From the NCBI GenBank assembly GCA_020724545.1, contig DYGR01000008.1:1-64000 (forward strand): a stretch of 64,000 bases of DNA, read 5' to 3'. Below the pieces are notes generated by a model. It searched no databases and was not told the origin of the DNA. It saw nothing but the letters and a program-made list of their open reading frames with translations. The position numbers and the translations under genes are program-made. Within the stretch, counting starts at the first letter, position 1. The number at the start of each line of letters is the position of its first letter. Shown in pieces: positions 53,145 through 63,021 of the stretch. Source of the DNA: Candidatus Methanoperedens nitratireducens (lineage in GTDB: Archaea > Halobacteriota > Methanosarcinia > Methanosarcinales > Methanoperedenaceae).

Positions 53145-54092
53145 TTATGGGATAATTCTTGTGCCTGCCATGCATTCAATCGCAGGCACAGCCTTATCCA
53201 GACTTGAGATGATCGCAATCTTCCCGCCAGATCTTATAAATCCTATTGCAGAGAGCACCTTTGGTTCCATGCTACCTTTTCCAAAATGGCCTTCTTCGAC
53301 ATACCTCTGTGCATCTGAAGCCGTTATTTCATCAAGATCGATCTGGTTTTCTTTCCCATAGTTCAATGCTGCTTTTTCAACATCGGTAAGTATAAGAAAA
53401 GTCCCCGCTCCGATAGTGGAGGCCATCAGGCTGCCTGTCAGGTCTTTATCAATTACTGCCTCGATCCCTGCCAGCAAACCGTTTTTCTGTATAACAGGAA
53501 TCCCGCCGCCGCCTGCTGCTATGACTATTATGCCTTCCCTGATGAGATCTTTGATGATATCTTCTTCTATAATTTTTTTTGGTACTGGTGAGGGCACAAC
53601 CCTCCTGTAACCTTTTTTGTCCTTTATCATCTTTATTCCCTGCTCTATCATTTTCTGCGCCCTGTATTTCGAATAATAAAGACCTATGGGCTTTGTTGGG
53701 ATATCAAAAGAAGGATCGGATTCATCCACAATCACCTGTGTCAGCACTGCTGCAACCTGCTTATTTATTCCACTCTCCCTTAATCTGTTATCAAGTGATT
53801 GCTTGAGTAAATAGCCAAGCATTCCCTGGGTCTGCGCCCCGCAGACATCCAGAGGCTGCGCCTGAACAGAGCCGCATTCTTCCTGCATCGCAAGGATATT
53901 CCCTATCTGGGGACCGTTGCCATGGGTCAAAACCACATCATACCCTCTCTGGATGATCTGCGCAATTTCAAGACATGTCTTGTCGATCATCCTTCTCTGC
54001 TCACACGGATTACCCATTGCCGGGTTCAAAATTGCGTTCCCGCCTATAGCGATTACTATAACCAGGGCGGGCTCGTTTAGCAGCGGGTTCAT
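53145..54092 (-). CDS. arcC: carbamate kinase
   Basis: A 315-aa amino-acid-kinase-fold enzyme, normal length. IAIGGNAILNPAMG is the phosphate loop, VLTHGNGPQIGN the carbamoyl-phosphate site, VIAAGGGGIPV and AVIDKDLTGSLMAS the nucleotide region. It interconverts carbamoyl phosphate and ADP with carbamate and ATP. It overlaps the RPA-associated gene as TAATG, so the three genes up to the RPA gene form one operon. That link between nitrogen metabolism and replication is odd but also reported for other archaea. Confidence 0.93.
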   Translation of the reverse strand: MNPLLNEPALVIVIAIGGNAILNPAMGNPCEQRRMIDKTCLEIAQIIQRGYDVVLTHGNGPQIGNILAMQEECGSVQAQPLDVCGAQTQGMLGYLLKQSLDNRLRESGINKQVAAVLTQVIVDESDPSFDIPTKPIGLYYSKYRAQKMIEQGIKMIKDKKGYRRVVPSPVPKKIIEEDIIKDLIREGIIVIAAGGGGIPVIQKNGLLAGIEAVIDKDLTGSLMASTIGAGTFLILTDVEKAALNYGKENQIDLDEITASDAQRYVEEGHFGKGSMEPKVLSAIGFIRSGGKIAIISSLDKAVPAIECMAGTRIIP

Positions 54093-55069
54093 TATACTTT
54101 CCGCAGCACCCCTATCTTCGGCTCATAGCATCTTCCTTCTGCCATAAGCTCTTTAATACCTGCCTCTATTGATTCAGCATCAATACCAGCCGCTGTTGCA
54201 GCTTCAACTACCCCTGAGAAGGATGTGCCCCTGCCTGTATCCAGTTTATCGATTATATCAGCAAGCACTTCCTTTGGCTCTTTCTCGATCTCAGCCTCAG
54301 ATTCTTCGATCTGCGGTATTTGCGATTCTTGAGTGCTCTCTTCATCTGCATCTGCTACATCAGTCTTTTTTATCTCTTCGGTTCTTTGCTCCTCAGGTGC
54401 ATGCTGGACATCTTCGGTTCTATGAACATCATCTGATGAAACCATCTCTACTGCATGGATTAATGCATCTTTAAGCTCGGTTATGATGATATCCAGGTTT
54501 TTATAATGTTCAATTGATCTCGCCGCACCATCGGCGAGTACTGTGTTTGCTCCCTTCCCCAGTAAATACTCCCTAAGATCATTTCCTGATAATCCCGATC
54601 TCAGTGCATCTTCGATGATTCTTATGCGTTCCAGTGTTCGCTCAGCAGTATCAAGCACCCATCTGTCCCTTAACTTCTCATCAGCATTATTTATATCTTC
54701 AGGCCTGATCGATGTGTACACGTTTCCGCCCTCAGGTTCGTATGTTCTTGCCTTGCCTACTACTGCAACATATGCAGGCACTTTCAATTCAGATAAGAAA
54801 ATAGCCGCTTCAGGCTGGTACTGCCCTGCGTACACGGTAGTTACGCCGGTAGGATCTGCTATGCGCGCCTTCCACAGGCTATTACCTGCACCGATGTTTT
54901 CGACCTCTGTGACAACACCAACAATAAAGAGGCGGTTGCATTTTACACCAGTCGGGGTGATGATATAATTCGTGGCTCTCTCATCATCTTCGCTCAGGCA
55001 TAGATCCGATCTGTTAAACTCATAAGCAAAAATGCGCCATGCAACTTCCCTATCAATTATATTATCCAT
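54092..55069 (-). CDS. RPA-associated OB-fold protein
   Basis: A 325-aa partner of archaeal RPA (COG3390 type). The N-terminal OB fold has NRLFIVGVVTEVENIGAGN and WKARIADPTGVTTVYAG. A helical middle (ERIRIIEDALRSG) follows, then an acidic linker rich in Glu (about residues 215-265) and a C-terminal winged-helix-like end (GVVEAATAAGIDAESIEAGI). It binds single-stranded DNA with RPA during replication and repair. ATG 55069 is preferred over one six codons earlier. It overlaps the RPA gene end by eight bases. Confidence 0.9.
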   Translation of the reverse strand: MDNIIDREVAWRIFAYEFNRSDLCLSEDDERATNYIITPTGVKCNRLFIVGVVTEVENIGAGNSLWKARIADPTGVTTVYAGQYQPEAAIFLSELKVPAYVAVVGKARTYEPEGGNVYTSIRPEDINNADEKLRDRWVLDTAERTLERIRIIEDALRSGLSGNDLREYLLGKGANTVLADGAARSIEHYKNLDIIITELKDALIHAVEMVSSDDVHRTEDVQHAPEEQRTEEIKKTDVADADEESTQESQIPQIEESEAEIEKEPKEVLADIIDKLDTGRGTSFSGVVEAATAAGIDAESIEAGIKELMAEGRCYEPKIGVLRKV

Positions 55070-56333
55070 GGTACCCCAGCCTTCCAAGCAGTTCTATTGC
55101 CCTCTCTTTAGTTATGTCCTGAGATTCCCATACGTTGCTTGCTACAAACATGGTACCGAAGTCACCTTTTGACATATTGCCTCTTGATGTCAGCATTTTT
55201 CCGAATAGTTTCTTCCTGATCTCATCTTCAACCGCTTTATGGGATATTGCTGCTTTTGCGATCTGCTGTGCCTCTTCAATTGTTAAGCCACATATCTTCT
55301 GTGTGAGTCCGGCATCAAGAACAAGCGTTAATGCGCCTGTTCCGTCATCGATTATGGCTTTAGTGCGCATATCCATTTTCTCATTCACCCTGCCATGTAC
55401 ACGGCATACGCTCCTCTGAATAACACGGGAGCACTCAGAGCAGCGGCTTATCAGCCCTGAACCCGGTCTGATAGAGAGAATATTCCCTTCGATTATCGTA
55501 TCAAAGGCCCCCTCTTTCTTAACTATATCCCCGATCATTACTCTGCGCGGCTCTTTGTACTCTATATTCTTATCAATCTTTGTTACCGTACTGTTTTCAT
55601 TTATATTCAGAGAAGGAATCCCCCGGAATGATCTTATGAATGCGTTCTTTACCTCAACTGTACTGCCAGCCATGAGCTGCGGTAGTATCACCCACGAGGT
55701 GAGCGGCAGTTTTGTATCCTCATCTGCAGCAATACCTGTTAGAATATTCTTACTCCCGCTTCTTGTGCTAACCTCCCGAAGTCCGATGCTCAAAATGGTG
55801 AACACGGTATGTATACTCACATCCCCGTCCCTTAATTCCGATAATTTTTTCTGTACATCCTCCTGATTGATCTGGATAGTGGAGGTAAGTTTTGTTATTC
55901 TTGACTTTTTTCCAAAGTTTATCTCAGGCCCTTCCTGCCAGTTCCTCACATACGCATTCGTGATATTGATTACGTCTCCCACATTTAAGCCAAAATCATC
56001 CCATGCTGTAAAACGCCTTGCAGCAGTCTCATCCCTCATAATCCCTGAAAAAATTGTGTTATCGATATTCTTTATATTGATAGTCTTTTTAGCGAGTTCA
56101 ATAACCTGTCCTGTCACTTCGATATTATGCTCACCGATCTTTATATCCTTGAGCTTAAGTACTGTGCTTCTTTCTGTCCCGCCGTATTTCTTAATCAGGC
56201 TTCGCTTTGCTTCACTCAGGGGTACCCTGTACTCAAGCAGCTTTTTCAGGTCAGTTATTATGCTATTATCGTCTATTTCATTACCAAGCGCCCTTTTTAT
56301 TTCTTCGACATGGGGCGCAAATTCAGTTTCCAT
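55062..56333 (-). CDS. rpa: replication factor A (RPA-type single-stranded DNA-binding protein)
   Basis: A 423-aa RPA with several OB folds: ITGQV-like strand IEVTGQVIELAKKTINIK, then VSIHTVFTILSIGLREVST, and a third beginning GAFDTIIEGNILSIRPG. A zinc ribbon (CSECSRVIQRSVCRVHG) lies near residue 290, as in euryarchaeal RPA41-like proteins. It coats single-stranded DNA. GGAGG precedes the ATG. The RPA-associated protein and carbamate kinase follow in the same transcript. Confidence 0.94.
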   Translation of the reverse strand: METEFAPHVEEIKRALGNEIDDNSIITDLKKLLEYRVPLSEAKRSLIKKYGGTERSTVLKLKDIKIGEHNIEVTGQVIELAKKTINIKNIDNTIFSGIMRDETAARRFTAWDDFGLNVGDVINITNAYVRNWQEGPEINFGKKSRITKLTSTIQINQEDVQKKLSELRDGDVSIHTVFTILSIGLREVSTRSGSKNILTGIAADEDTKLPLTSWVILPQLMAGSTVEVKNAFIRSFRGIPSLNINENSTVTKIDKNIEYKEPRRVMIGDIVKKEGAFDTIIEGNILSIRPGSGLISRCSECSRVIQRSVCRVHGRVNEKMDMRTKAIIDDGTGALTLVLDAGLTQKICGLTIEEAQQIAKAAISHKAVEDEIRKKLFGKMLTSRGNMSKGDFGTMFVASNVWESQDITKERAIELLGRLGYHG

Positions 56334-56402
56334 AAGGCCTCCTTGCCAGTACTGGAACGAGATATACTATATACTGATAATTAAAGAATAAAAATCCATC
56401 GA

Positions 56403-57179
56403 TTATTTGCTCAGATCTATAACCTCATAGCTCAATCCCTCAGATTCAAGCCTGTTAAGGAGAGATGGGACTTCCTCATCCACAGAGACCACAAGTGAGG
56501 AGAGGCCATGAAATGCAGCCTCCACAACTGATTCCCTGGCGCCAAAGAGAATATCTGGTTCAATATCTATTTTTCGAAGGGAGATCAGCGCCTCAACACC
56601 GAGTGCTGCGATATAAGGCATATTTTGAGAATGTTTTCTTAGCATCTCATAATCTACACCACGGGACCCTCCTCTTTCTACCCTGGGTACTTTACATATT
56701 GTTATATTAACCTCAGGCAGATTTATCATCCCTTTTAAATCTGTCACCCCTACATCCTCCCCTTCCCTGGCATCTGATATTGTGGTACCGGTGACATCAC
56801 CATCTCCTGAGCCTGCATACAGCAGGCCGTTGTCCATAATAAGTGAGACCATCTGCCCTTTATTAAATCCCTCTCTGGCGATTGCAGTAGCGACCGAGAC
56901 ATGGCTGACAATATCCTCCATGACAAAGCGTGCATATTTTTTAAGTTCCACCGCCCGCTCAAGAACCCATTCCACTCCTTTTTTTGTTACACGATAGCGC
57001 ACGCGGCCATCTGAGCATAAAAACCCATCTGAAACAAGCTCCTTGATATATTCTGATATTGCCTGCGGGGTTATACCAATCTTATCTGCGATCTCTTTCT
57101 GCCTGACATCAGGCTGATGTGCGGCTATTTCAACGAGTATCTGGAATTTAGTGCTCTCCTTTTTACTCCGCAGTATCAT
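56403..57179 (-). CDS. predicted winged-helix regulator (COG1497 type)
   Basis: A 258-aa protein with an N-terminal MarR-like winged helix (FQILVEIAAHQPDVRQKEIA, then GITPQAISEYIKELVSDGF, wing VRYRVTKKG). The C-terminal ligand-binding-like domain is conserved in euryarchaea (VSLIMDNGLLYAGSGDGDVTG, ALGVEALISLRKIDIEPDILFG). This fits COG1497 predicted transcriptional regulators; the effector is unknown. Its ATG overlaps the stop of the preceding ArsR-like gene, forming a two-regulator operon. Confidence 0.85.
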   Translation of the reverse strand: MILRSKKESTKFQILVEIAAHQPDVRQKEIADKIGITPQAISEYIKELVSDGFLCSDGRVRYRVTKKGVEWVLERAVELKKYARFVMEDIVSHVSVATAIAREGFNKGQMVSLIMDNGLLYAGSGDGDVTGTTISDAREGEDVGVTDLKGMINLPEVNITICKVPRVERGGSRGVDYEMLRKHSQNMPYIAALGVEALISLRKIDIEPDILFGARESVVEAAFHGLSSLVVSVDEEVPSLLNRLESEGLSYEVIDLSK

Positions 57180-57694
57180 TCACCTTCTCCGATCAGCTCA
57201 ATCCTCTGCCCTTTCACGGTCAGGACTGGTGATCGTTTTGCCATTCCCCTTATGAACATAGCGCTCTTATCTACTACACGCTGGAGGCCGTTCATCGACT
57301 GGTTGCCCTCCATTACCTCTTTCTCGATTACGTCAAGGTATGGTCTTATTTCGCTGTCGCTCTTGAAAGTGATCATAATCAGATCACTTAGATCCTCAAC
57401 CGAGCACTGAAAATTAATATGCACCCTGGAATATGATGAGTGATATTCTTTTTCAGGTTTTTTGCCTGGTTGCGGCATTCGCCATTTACTCTCGACCAAT
57501 CCACTCTTTTTCAAAACATCAAGGCTTTCTCCGATTCTGAACCCTACCTCTTTCTCTATCTCTTCTTCGGTTCTCCAATCTTTCTGCAAAGTATCGAAAA
57601 CTTTTTTATGACGCTCAGAGCCAAAAGCACGGAGAAGCGGGACTATATCTGAAGGCTCATTAATGATACGAATTCTTTTACCCATGGATGACAT
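57176..57694 (-). CDS. ArsR-like winged-helix regulator
   Basis: A 172-aa protein with an N-terminal winged helix (IVPLLRAFGSERHKKVFDTL, RTEEEIEKEVGFRIGESLDVLKKSG) and a C-terminal domain of about 90 residues (SRVHINFQCSVEDLSDLIMIT) found in archaeal ArsR-like proteins of COG1777 type. The sensed ligand is unknown. Two ATG codons four residues apart are possible. It is cotranscribed with the COG1497-type regulator. Confidence 0.82.
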   Translation of the reverse strand: MSSMGKRIRIINEPSDIVPLLRAFGSERHKKVFDTLQKDWRTEEEIEKEVGFRIGESLDVLKKSGLVESKWRMPQPGKKPEKEYHSSYSRVHINFQCSVEDLSDLIMITFKSDSEIRPYLDVIEKEVMEGNQSMNGLQRVVDKSAMFIRGMAKRSPVLTVKGQRIELIGEGE

Positions 57695-57796
57695 CTCTTA
57701 ATTAACACTCTCTGATTTCTGATTTCTGAATCCAAGCCCATATATTGTGTTCTAAATGGATAAACGTTTTGAAGAAAACACTAATAAGGATAGGAT

Positions 57797-58303
57797 TTAT
57801 TTGAAAATATAATTAAATAAGCCATCTCCGAATATCGTAAATGTAGTTACTGCCAATCCAGCCGCTATAATACCTGCAAATATTGCAATAAGGGCGTTCT
57901 TGAATTTAAAACCAAAAACAAAAGCGGCTGCACAACCAGTCCATGCGCCTGTAACAGGCAGGGGCATACCTACAAATATAGCAAGACCGACTGACCCGTA
58001 TTTTTCAAACCTGACACTATGCCTGCGATGAGTTCTGTCAAACAGCCATGTGAAAAAAGTATCCCATAATCTCCACCGCCGCAAAAAATTTGATACGGGC
58101 TCAAGAAAGAGGAGCAGTGGTATGACAGGTATCATATTACCTATGACCGATAGCGAGAAAGCGGTAAGAGGATCGAGCCCGAATCCCACTATCGCTATTG
58201 GAATGGAGAGCCGAAGTTCTGCAACTGGCAGCATGGCAATCATAATAACCGCAAGCCATGATGGGATGGAACTGAAAATATGTATGAGTACTTCAGTGTT
58301 CAT
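57797..58303 (-). CDS. small multidrug-export-type membrane protein (COG2426)
   Basis: A 168-aa membrane protein with four to five helices and the family blocks [35 protein letters not shown], and [24 protein letters not shown]2426 members were annotated as small multidrug exporters, but transport has rarely been tested. Its ATG overlaps the rfcS stop, so it is coupled to the clamp-loader gene, an arrangement of unknown meaning. Confidence 0.88.
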   Translation of the reverse strand: MNTEVLIHIFSSIPSWLAVIMIAMLPVAELRLSIPIAIVGFGLDPLTAFSLSVIGNMIPVIPLLLFLEPVSNFLRRWRLWDTFFTWLFDRTHRRHSVRFEKYGSVGLAIFVGMPLPVTGAWTGCAAAFVFGFKFKNALIAIFAGIIAAGLAVTTFTIFGDGLFNYIFK

Positions 58304-59265
58304 TTGTTATTGGCACCATATCGTATAAAATAAGCAATCAGGGCTTCAAGCTGGATCCGCTCATTTGCACCCTCAGCCATCCTGAAATCTATCTCTCCGA
58401 TGCGGTCAATAAGATCAACTTTTAGCCTGTCCGGAATCGTCATGTCACGAATAGCGCGGAATATCTGCCCTGTGATGTCTTCACCCGAAAGCCCCTGTTC
58501 TATCAACAGGTAATCCAGTTTTTCCCTGGCTTTCATGAAGTTACCTTCAAGACCGAGTTTTACAAGCTCAGCAACTTCTTCAGGTCTGGCAGTAGCTGTG
58601 GTCTTGTAGATAGCATCCATAGTTACGGTCTTATCAAGCATAGCAGCCGCCTGAAGAGCATTGATGGCACGTCTCATATCCCCTTCGGCGACGTATCTTA
58701 TAGCCTCCAGGCCATCATCGGTAAGTGTAATACCTTCTTTTATGGCTATATGTCCCATCCTTTCCTCGATGGCTTTACTTGATATGGGTTTGAACCTGTA
58801 AACCGCGCATCTTGACTGGATAGGTTCGATTATTTTAGAGGAATAATTACATGAGAGTATAAAACGGCATGAGCCTGTATATTTTTCCATTGTCCTTCGC
58901 AGTGCTGACTGTGCATCGTGGGTAAGCGCATCAGCCTCATCAAGGAATATTATCTTGAACCAGGCGTCACCCAGGGGCGATGTCCTGGCAAAGTTCTTTA
59001 TCTTGTTCCTGACCACATCGATTCCGCGCTCATCACTGGCATTTAGTTCGGTGAAATTGTTGACCCATGTTTCACCGAAAAGTTCACGGGCTACAGAGAT
59101 AGCGGCTGCAGTCTTTCCCACGCCAGGGGGTCCTGAGAACAGAAGATGCGGCAGGTTTCTTGATTGGACATAGGACTTAAGACGTTTTATTACCTCAGTC
59201 TGCCCCACAATAGCATCAAGTTTTTTTGGCCTGTACTTCTCGATCCAGATTTCTTCTTTTAGCAT
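58300..59265 (-). CDS. rfcS: replication factor C small subunit
   Basis: A 321-aa clamp-loader AAA+ ATPase. [15 protein letters not shown] is the RFC box, [12 protein letters not shown] Walker A, FLDEADAL Walker B, and LSCNYSSKI sensor 1 (RFC box VI region). It loads PCNA onto DNA together with the large subunit, which is outside the window. ATG 59265 matches the conserved start; no ribosome site precedes it, and a TATA-like AACTTAAATAATAC about 30 bases upstream suggests a leaderless transcript. Confidence 0.96.
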   Translation of the reverse strand: MLKEEIWIEKYRPKKLDAIVGQTEVIKRLKSYVQSRNLPHLLFSGPPGVGKTAAAISVARELFGETWVNNFTELNASDERGIDVVRNKIKNFARTSPLGDAWFKIIFLDEADALTHDAQSALRRTMEKYTGSCRFILSCNYSSKIIEPIQSRCAVYRFKPISSKAIEERMGHIAIKEGITLTDDGLEAIRYVAEGDMRRAINALQAAAMLDKTVTMDAIYKTTATARPEEVAELVKLGLEGNFMKAREKLDYLLIEQGLSGEDITGQIFRAIRDMTIPDRLKVDLIDRIGEIDFRMAEGANERIQLEALIAYFIRYGANNK

Positions 59266-59390
59266 GTAAATCTTAATAAGAGGCAAGTATTATTTAAGTT
59301 TCCCTGATTTTTAACCATCACAAAACCAACAGGTTTAATAAGCATATTGGGCATTTTATACCTGTTTTAATGATTTAAATAGGGATTTTG

Positions 59391-60647
59391 ATGAGAGACT
59401 ATATAATAAAAGACATAGGCCTTGCCGAGGCTGGAGAACAGAGGATCGAATGGTCGCGAAGACACATGCCTGTTCTTCAAAAGATCAGGGAACAGTTTGA
59501 GAAAGAGAGACCGCTTGAGGGGATTAACGTAGTCGCATGCCTCCATGTGACAGTTGAAACAGCCAATCTTATCCACACGCTAAAAGCAGGGGGTGCGGGT
59601 ATCGCGCTCACAGCTTCAAACCCGCTGAGCACTCAGGACGATGTTGCTGCTGCGCTTGCCTCAGAGGGGATAAAAGTCTTTGCGATAAGAGGCGAGAATG
59701 AGGAGCAGTACTATGAGTGTATCGAAGAGGCGCTCAAGATAAAACCCCATGTTACACTTGATGACGGCGCAGATACCATAGCGCTTATTCACTCAAAGCA
59801 CCAGGACCTGATAAGAGATATCAAAGGCGGATGCGAGGAGACAACCACAGGCGTGATACGGCTGCGGGCAATGGCGGCAGACGGTGCCCTGAGGTATCCT
59901 GTTATTGCTGTAAACGATGCCGAGACCAAGATGATGTTCGATAACCGCTACGGCACAGGGCAGAGCACTGTACATGGTATAATGAACGCCACCAACATCC
60001 TGTTTGCAGGAAAGACCATAGTAGTTGCAGGGTATGGCTGGTGCGGCAGGGGCATAGCGTCACGGTCACGGGGATTTGGAGGCAATGTTGTTATCGTAGA
60101 GGTTGAGCCGAGAAAAGCACTTGAAGCTGTGATGGACGGGTTCAGGGTCATGCCCATGACTGAAGCTGCTAAAATCGGAGATCTGTTTATTACAGTAACA
60201 GGCGATATCTCTGTCATCCGCAAAGAGCATTTCCAGGTCATGAAAGACCAGGCAATAGTATGCAATTCAGGGCATTTCAACGTGGAAATAGATATCCCCG
60301 CACTTGCTGAGCTTTCAAATCAGGTCAATCAGATAAAGAATGATGTGCAGGAATATGTTTTAAAAGATAATCGGAGAATCTACCTGCTTGCCGAGGGCAG
60401 GCTTGTGAACCTTGCAAGTGCATTCGGGCATCCGCCCGAGGTCATGGACATGAGCTTTGCAAACCAGGCGCTTGCTGTAAGATATATCAATGAGAAAGGT
60501 AAGAGCCTTGAGAACCAGGTCTACAGAGTGCCTGTTGAAATCGATAACAGAGTAGCTAAACTCAAGCTTGAGGCCATGGGCATTGAGATAGAGACCCTGA
60601 CAGAGGAGCAGGATAGATACCTCCATTCATGGACTCTGGGAACGTAA
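59391..60647 (+). CDS. ahcY: adenosylhomocysteinase (or S-inosylhomocysteine hydrolase)
   Basis: A 418-aa NAD-containing hydrolase. [15 protein letters not shown] begins the substrate domain, [11 protein letters not shown] and [17 protein letters not shown] are active-site blocks, and [13 protein letters not shown] binds NAD. It removes S-adenosylhomocysteine formed by methyl transfers. In some methanogens the homologue prefers S-inosylhomocysteine, so the exact substrate is open. ATG 59391 is used rather than the TTG just before it. A tnpB insertion lies directly after its stop. Confidence 0.95.
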   Translation: MRDYIIKDIGLAEAGEQRIEWSRRHMPVLQKIREQFEKERPLEGINVVACLHVTVETANLIHTLKAGGAGIALTASNPLSTQDDVAAALASEGIKVFAIRGENEEQYYECIEEALKIKPHVTLDDGADTIALIHSKHQDLIRDIKGGCEETTTGVIRLRAMAADGALRYPVIAVNDAETKMMFDNRYGTGQSTVHGIMNATNILFAGKTIVVAGYGWCGRGIASRSRGFGGNVVIVEVEPRKALEAVMDGFRVMPMTEAAKIGDLFITVTGDISVIRKEHFQVMKDQAIVCNSGHFNVEIDIPALAELSNQVNQIKNDVQEYVLKDNRRIYLLAEGRLVNLASAFGHPPEVMDMSFANQALAVRYINEKGKSLENQVYRVPVEIDNRVAKLKLEAMGIEIETLTEEQDRYLHSWTLGT

Positions 60648-60648
60648 C

Positions 60649-61818
60649 CTACCCCGCACTTAAGTGCGGAGCATTATAACTATGTTCAGCATCAATTCCC
60701 TTACAGGCTTCAGCGTCATCACACGTCATGTTTGGCAGGGTTACAGTCTGCCTACCAAGATTAGATTTACCAATCTCGGCAATATTCCGAGCAGCATTGA
60801 GGTCAGCATGTATCTGAAAACCGCATTTAACACAGTGGAAAGAATTGCCTTTCCTGTTGCCTTTATAGATATGTCCGCAGTTAGAACATTTCTGACTGGT
60901 ATATCGTGGGTCGATGGTTATCACGGATTTTCCAGCAGCTTCAGCCTTATATCTGAGAAACTGCTCAAGCTGATAGAAACTCCAGTTGTTAAGTTTTCTG
61001 GTAAACTCAACTCCTTTAGTTCTGCTCTGAACTCTTATACTGGTAAGGTCTTCAATAGCGAATACATCGAAAGGCATAGCCACAATTTCCTTAGAGATGT
61101 TATGATTTACCCAGGTAACAAACCGTTCTTCCTTTCCACTGATCTTCCGAAGAAGCTTCTTAGCGGAACGAGTGCCTTTGCCTTGGAGTTTCGCTCTAAG
61201 GTATGCGTACTTAGCCCTTACATTTTTGATAGGCTTGCTATTGAAAAATCTATTATTGGAAGTTACTGTAATATTAACTATCCCCCTATCAATTCCAAGA
61301 ACCTCATTACCGGAAGGTTCGGGAGATTGTTTTCTGATAGTTACATGCAGATAAAAAGTATCCTGTTGTTTGTTATATTTAAGTGTGGAAGTTCTCAGTT
61401 CCCAATCAAGATACTGCCTGTAGTATTCAGGAATCGGGAAAGAAGCTTTTACTCTGCCTTTAGTGGATGCAAGAGTAACAATCTGTTTAGAGAGGTTGAC
61501 GTTGCAAACTCTTTTGTTATATCTGACACCAGAGAACTCTTTGACTCTGGGAAGTTTTTTAAGCTCGACACCTTTAAGAGCTTCACAGGCAGCATCTCTA
61601 ACCCCTTGAAGAATAGAGCAGGGAAGCTCTGGATATTTACCTCTGATGTCATAGTAAGTAGCATGATGGATAGATACTTTACTGCAAGTATGGTTCTCAA
61701 AACCATATTTAGCAATCTCATTAAAGACACGGTTGCTAAGGTTCATGGTCTGTCTGAGAGTTTCCTTATCCTCCTCAGACAATTCCAGTTTAAGTTTAAT
61801 CGTTCTATCCACATTCAT
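60649..61818 (-). CDS. tnpB: TnpB-type RNA-guided nuclease of an IS200/IS605-like element
   Basis: A 389-aa TnpB with all key residues: RuvC-like D177 (GIDRGI), E256 (IEDL) and D339 (HADLNAARNI), and the zinc finger C311/C314/C329/C332 (CSNCG and CVKCG). TnpB proteins are guided by an RNA from the element's 3' end and cut DNA next to a short target-adjacent motif, which keeps the transposon in place. No tnpA is present, so movement would need a transposase from elsewhere. The last codons lie inside a perfect palindrome. A 422-codon frame on the opposite strand is a shadow. Confidence 0.93.
   Translation of the reverse strand: MNVDRTIKLKLELSEEDKETLRQTMNLSNRVFNEIAKYGFENHTCSKVSIHHATYYDIRGKYPELPCSILQGVRDAACEALKGVELKKLPRVKEFSGVRYNKRVCNVNLSKQIVTLASTKGRVKASFPIPEYYRQYLDWELRTSTLKYNKQQDTFYLHVTIRKQSPEPSGNEVLGIDRGIVNITVTSNNRFFNSKPIKNVRAKYAYLRAKLQGKGTRSAKKLLRKISGKEERFVTWVNHNISKEIVAMPFDVFAIEDLTSIRVQSRTKGVEFTRKLNNWSFYQLEQFLRYKAEAAGKSVITIDPRYTSQKCSNCGHIYKGNRKGNSFHCVKCGFQIHADLNAARNIAEIGKSNLGRQTVTLPNMTCDDAEACKGIDAEHSYNAPHLSAG
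60654..60669. repeat. 16-bp perfect palindrome at the tnpB 3' end
   Basis: CCGCACTTAAGTGCGG overlaps the final tnpB codons. In IS200/IS605 elements a hairpin here marks the right end and the guide-RNA region, so this probably is the right-end recognition structure. Confidence 0.6.
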
Positions 61819-61928
61819 ATATTACCACTCATAAACGTAAATGGTTTATGGTATTTGGGAGGCGGGGTACATTTCCTCTCTGCAATAAATTGCAGGGTAT
61901 CCGCTACCCCTGCGCCCCGGAGGACACA

Positions 61929-63014
61929 ATGATATTAAGAAGACAGGAAGTTGAGAGATACTTATCAGAATTATACGGCAGTGCAAGGATCATCAGTATA
62001 GGTGAACTTGGCGGGATACCGACTGAGGTAGATGAAGGTATAAAGGGATTCGGCTACGGGAAGCCTTATCTTATAGAATTTGAGGCCAACGGCAGCATCA
62101 ATTCTGTTGTGCTGTCAACGATGCGCGTGCAGAAAGGGTTCGGGCACGATCATTTCTCAGATCGGGCACAGATATTGATCTGGCAGAACTCGGCTTTTAA
62201 TAAGCTTCCAGGGCATGTCCGCTCCCTTGATGTCGGATACTTCACGCATAAGGGCGAGCTTTGCTCAGCAGGAGATGCAGAGGAATATTTTATTTTAATG
62301 GAAAAGATCGAGGGAAAGGAGTATTTCCTTGACCTTGAGAGGATAAAGAGGGATGGAGAACTCACCTCCCTTGATAGGGATAGGGCAAGGGCATTGTCCT
62401 CCTGTCTTGCCCGGATCCATACAATAAAGCATGATGACCGCGAGCTATACTTAAGGAAGATCAGGGATACTGTCGGCCATGGGGAATGTATAATGGGACT
62501 GACGGACAGTTACCCTGATAACCTTGATTTTGTGAGCCGGGATGATCTGTGCGAGATAGAGAAGAAGTGTGTTGACTGGCGCTATAAGATCAAGGGAAAG
62601 ACATATCGATTATGCATGACCCACGGCGATTTCCATCCATGGAATATCATGTTCCGCGAGGGAGTCGATTTCACTCTGCTTGACCGGAGCCGTGGTGAGT
62701 GGGGCGAGGCTGCTGATGATATCTCATCCATAACAATGAACTATATCTTCTATTCCCTGCAGAAATACGGAGAGCTTGCAGGTCCGTTCCGTGAATTATA
62801 TGAACTTTTCTTTAATAACTACCTTGAAAAAACAGGCGACTATGAGGTATTGAGGGTCATCCAGCCTTTCTACGTGTTCAGGGGCCTTGTAGTGGCAAGC
62901 CCGATATGGTATCCCACTCTCGAACCTGGTGTGAGGACAAAACTCTTCAATTTTATTAATAATGTTCTTGAGAGCGAAGAATTTGAGTACAAGAACGTGA
63001 ACTCATATCTATAG
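61929..63014 (+). CDS. APH-fold phosphotransferase
   Basis: A 361-aa kinase of the aminoglycoside phosphotransferase/choline kinase fold. CMTHGDFHPWNIMF is the catalytic loop with the base Asp, and FTLLDRSRGEWGEAADDISS the metal-binding loop in which the usual 'D.' is followed by Arg-Ser. The N-lobe (YGSARIISIGELGG to GYGKPYLIEFE) replaces a standard P-loop. The small-molecule substrate is unknown. GGAGG sets ATG 61929; in-frame codons further upstream belong to the transposon end. It is followed by the APS-kinase-like gene after seven bases. Confidence 0.82.
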   Translation: MILRRQEVERYLSELYGSARIISIGELGGIPTEVDEGIKGFGYGKPYLIEFEANGSINSVVLSTMRVQKGFGHDHFSDRAQILIWQNSAFNKLPGHVRSLDVGYFTHKGELCSAGDAEEYFILMEKIEGKEYFLDLERIKRDGELTSLDRDRARALSSCLARIHTIKHDDRELYLRKIRDTVGHGECIMGLTDSYPDNLDFVSRDDLCEIEKKCVDWRYKIKGKTYRLCMTHGDFHPWNIMFREGVDFTLLDRSRGEWGEAADDISSITMNYIFYSLQKYGELAGPFRELYELFFNNYLEKTGDYEVLRVIQPFYVFRGLVVASPIWYPTLEPGVRTKLFNFINNVLESEEFEYKNVNSYL

Positions 63015-63021
63015 GGGAAAA

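Larger units (their letters stand above)
60649..61870 (-). mobile_element. tnpB-only IS200/IS605-type element, approximate limits
   Basis: The element lies between ahcY and the APH-fold kinase gene. At the tnpB 3' end TACCCCGC (60650-60657) faces GCGGGGTA (61862-61869) beyond the 5' end. A further palindrome, CTGCAATAAATTGCAG, follows at about 61880-61895. True ends of this family are subterminal hairpins, so the limits given are estimates. Confidence 0.6.

Noticed and set aside
60664-61932. A 422-codon open frame on the plus strand
   Set aside because: It is antisense to tnpB, whose catalytic and zinc motifs are all intact, so the plus-strand frame is a shadow.
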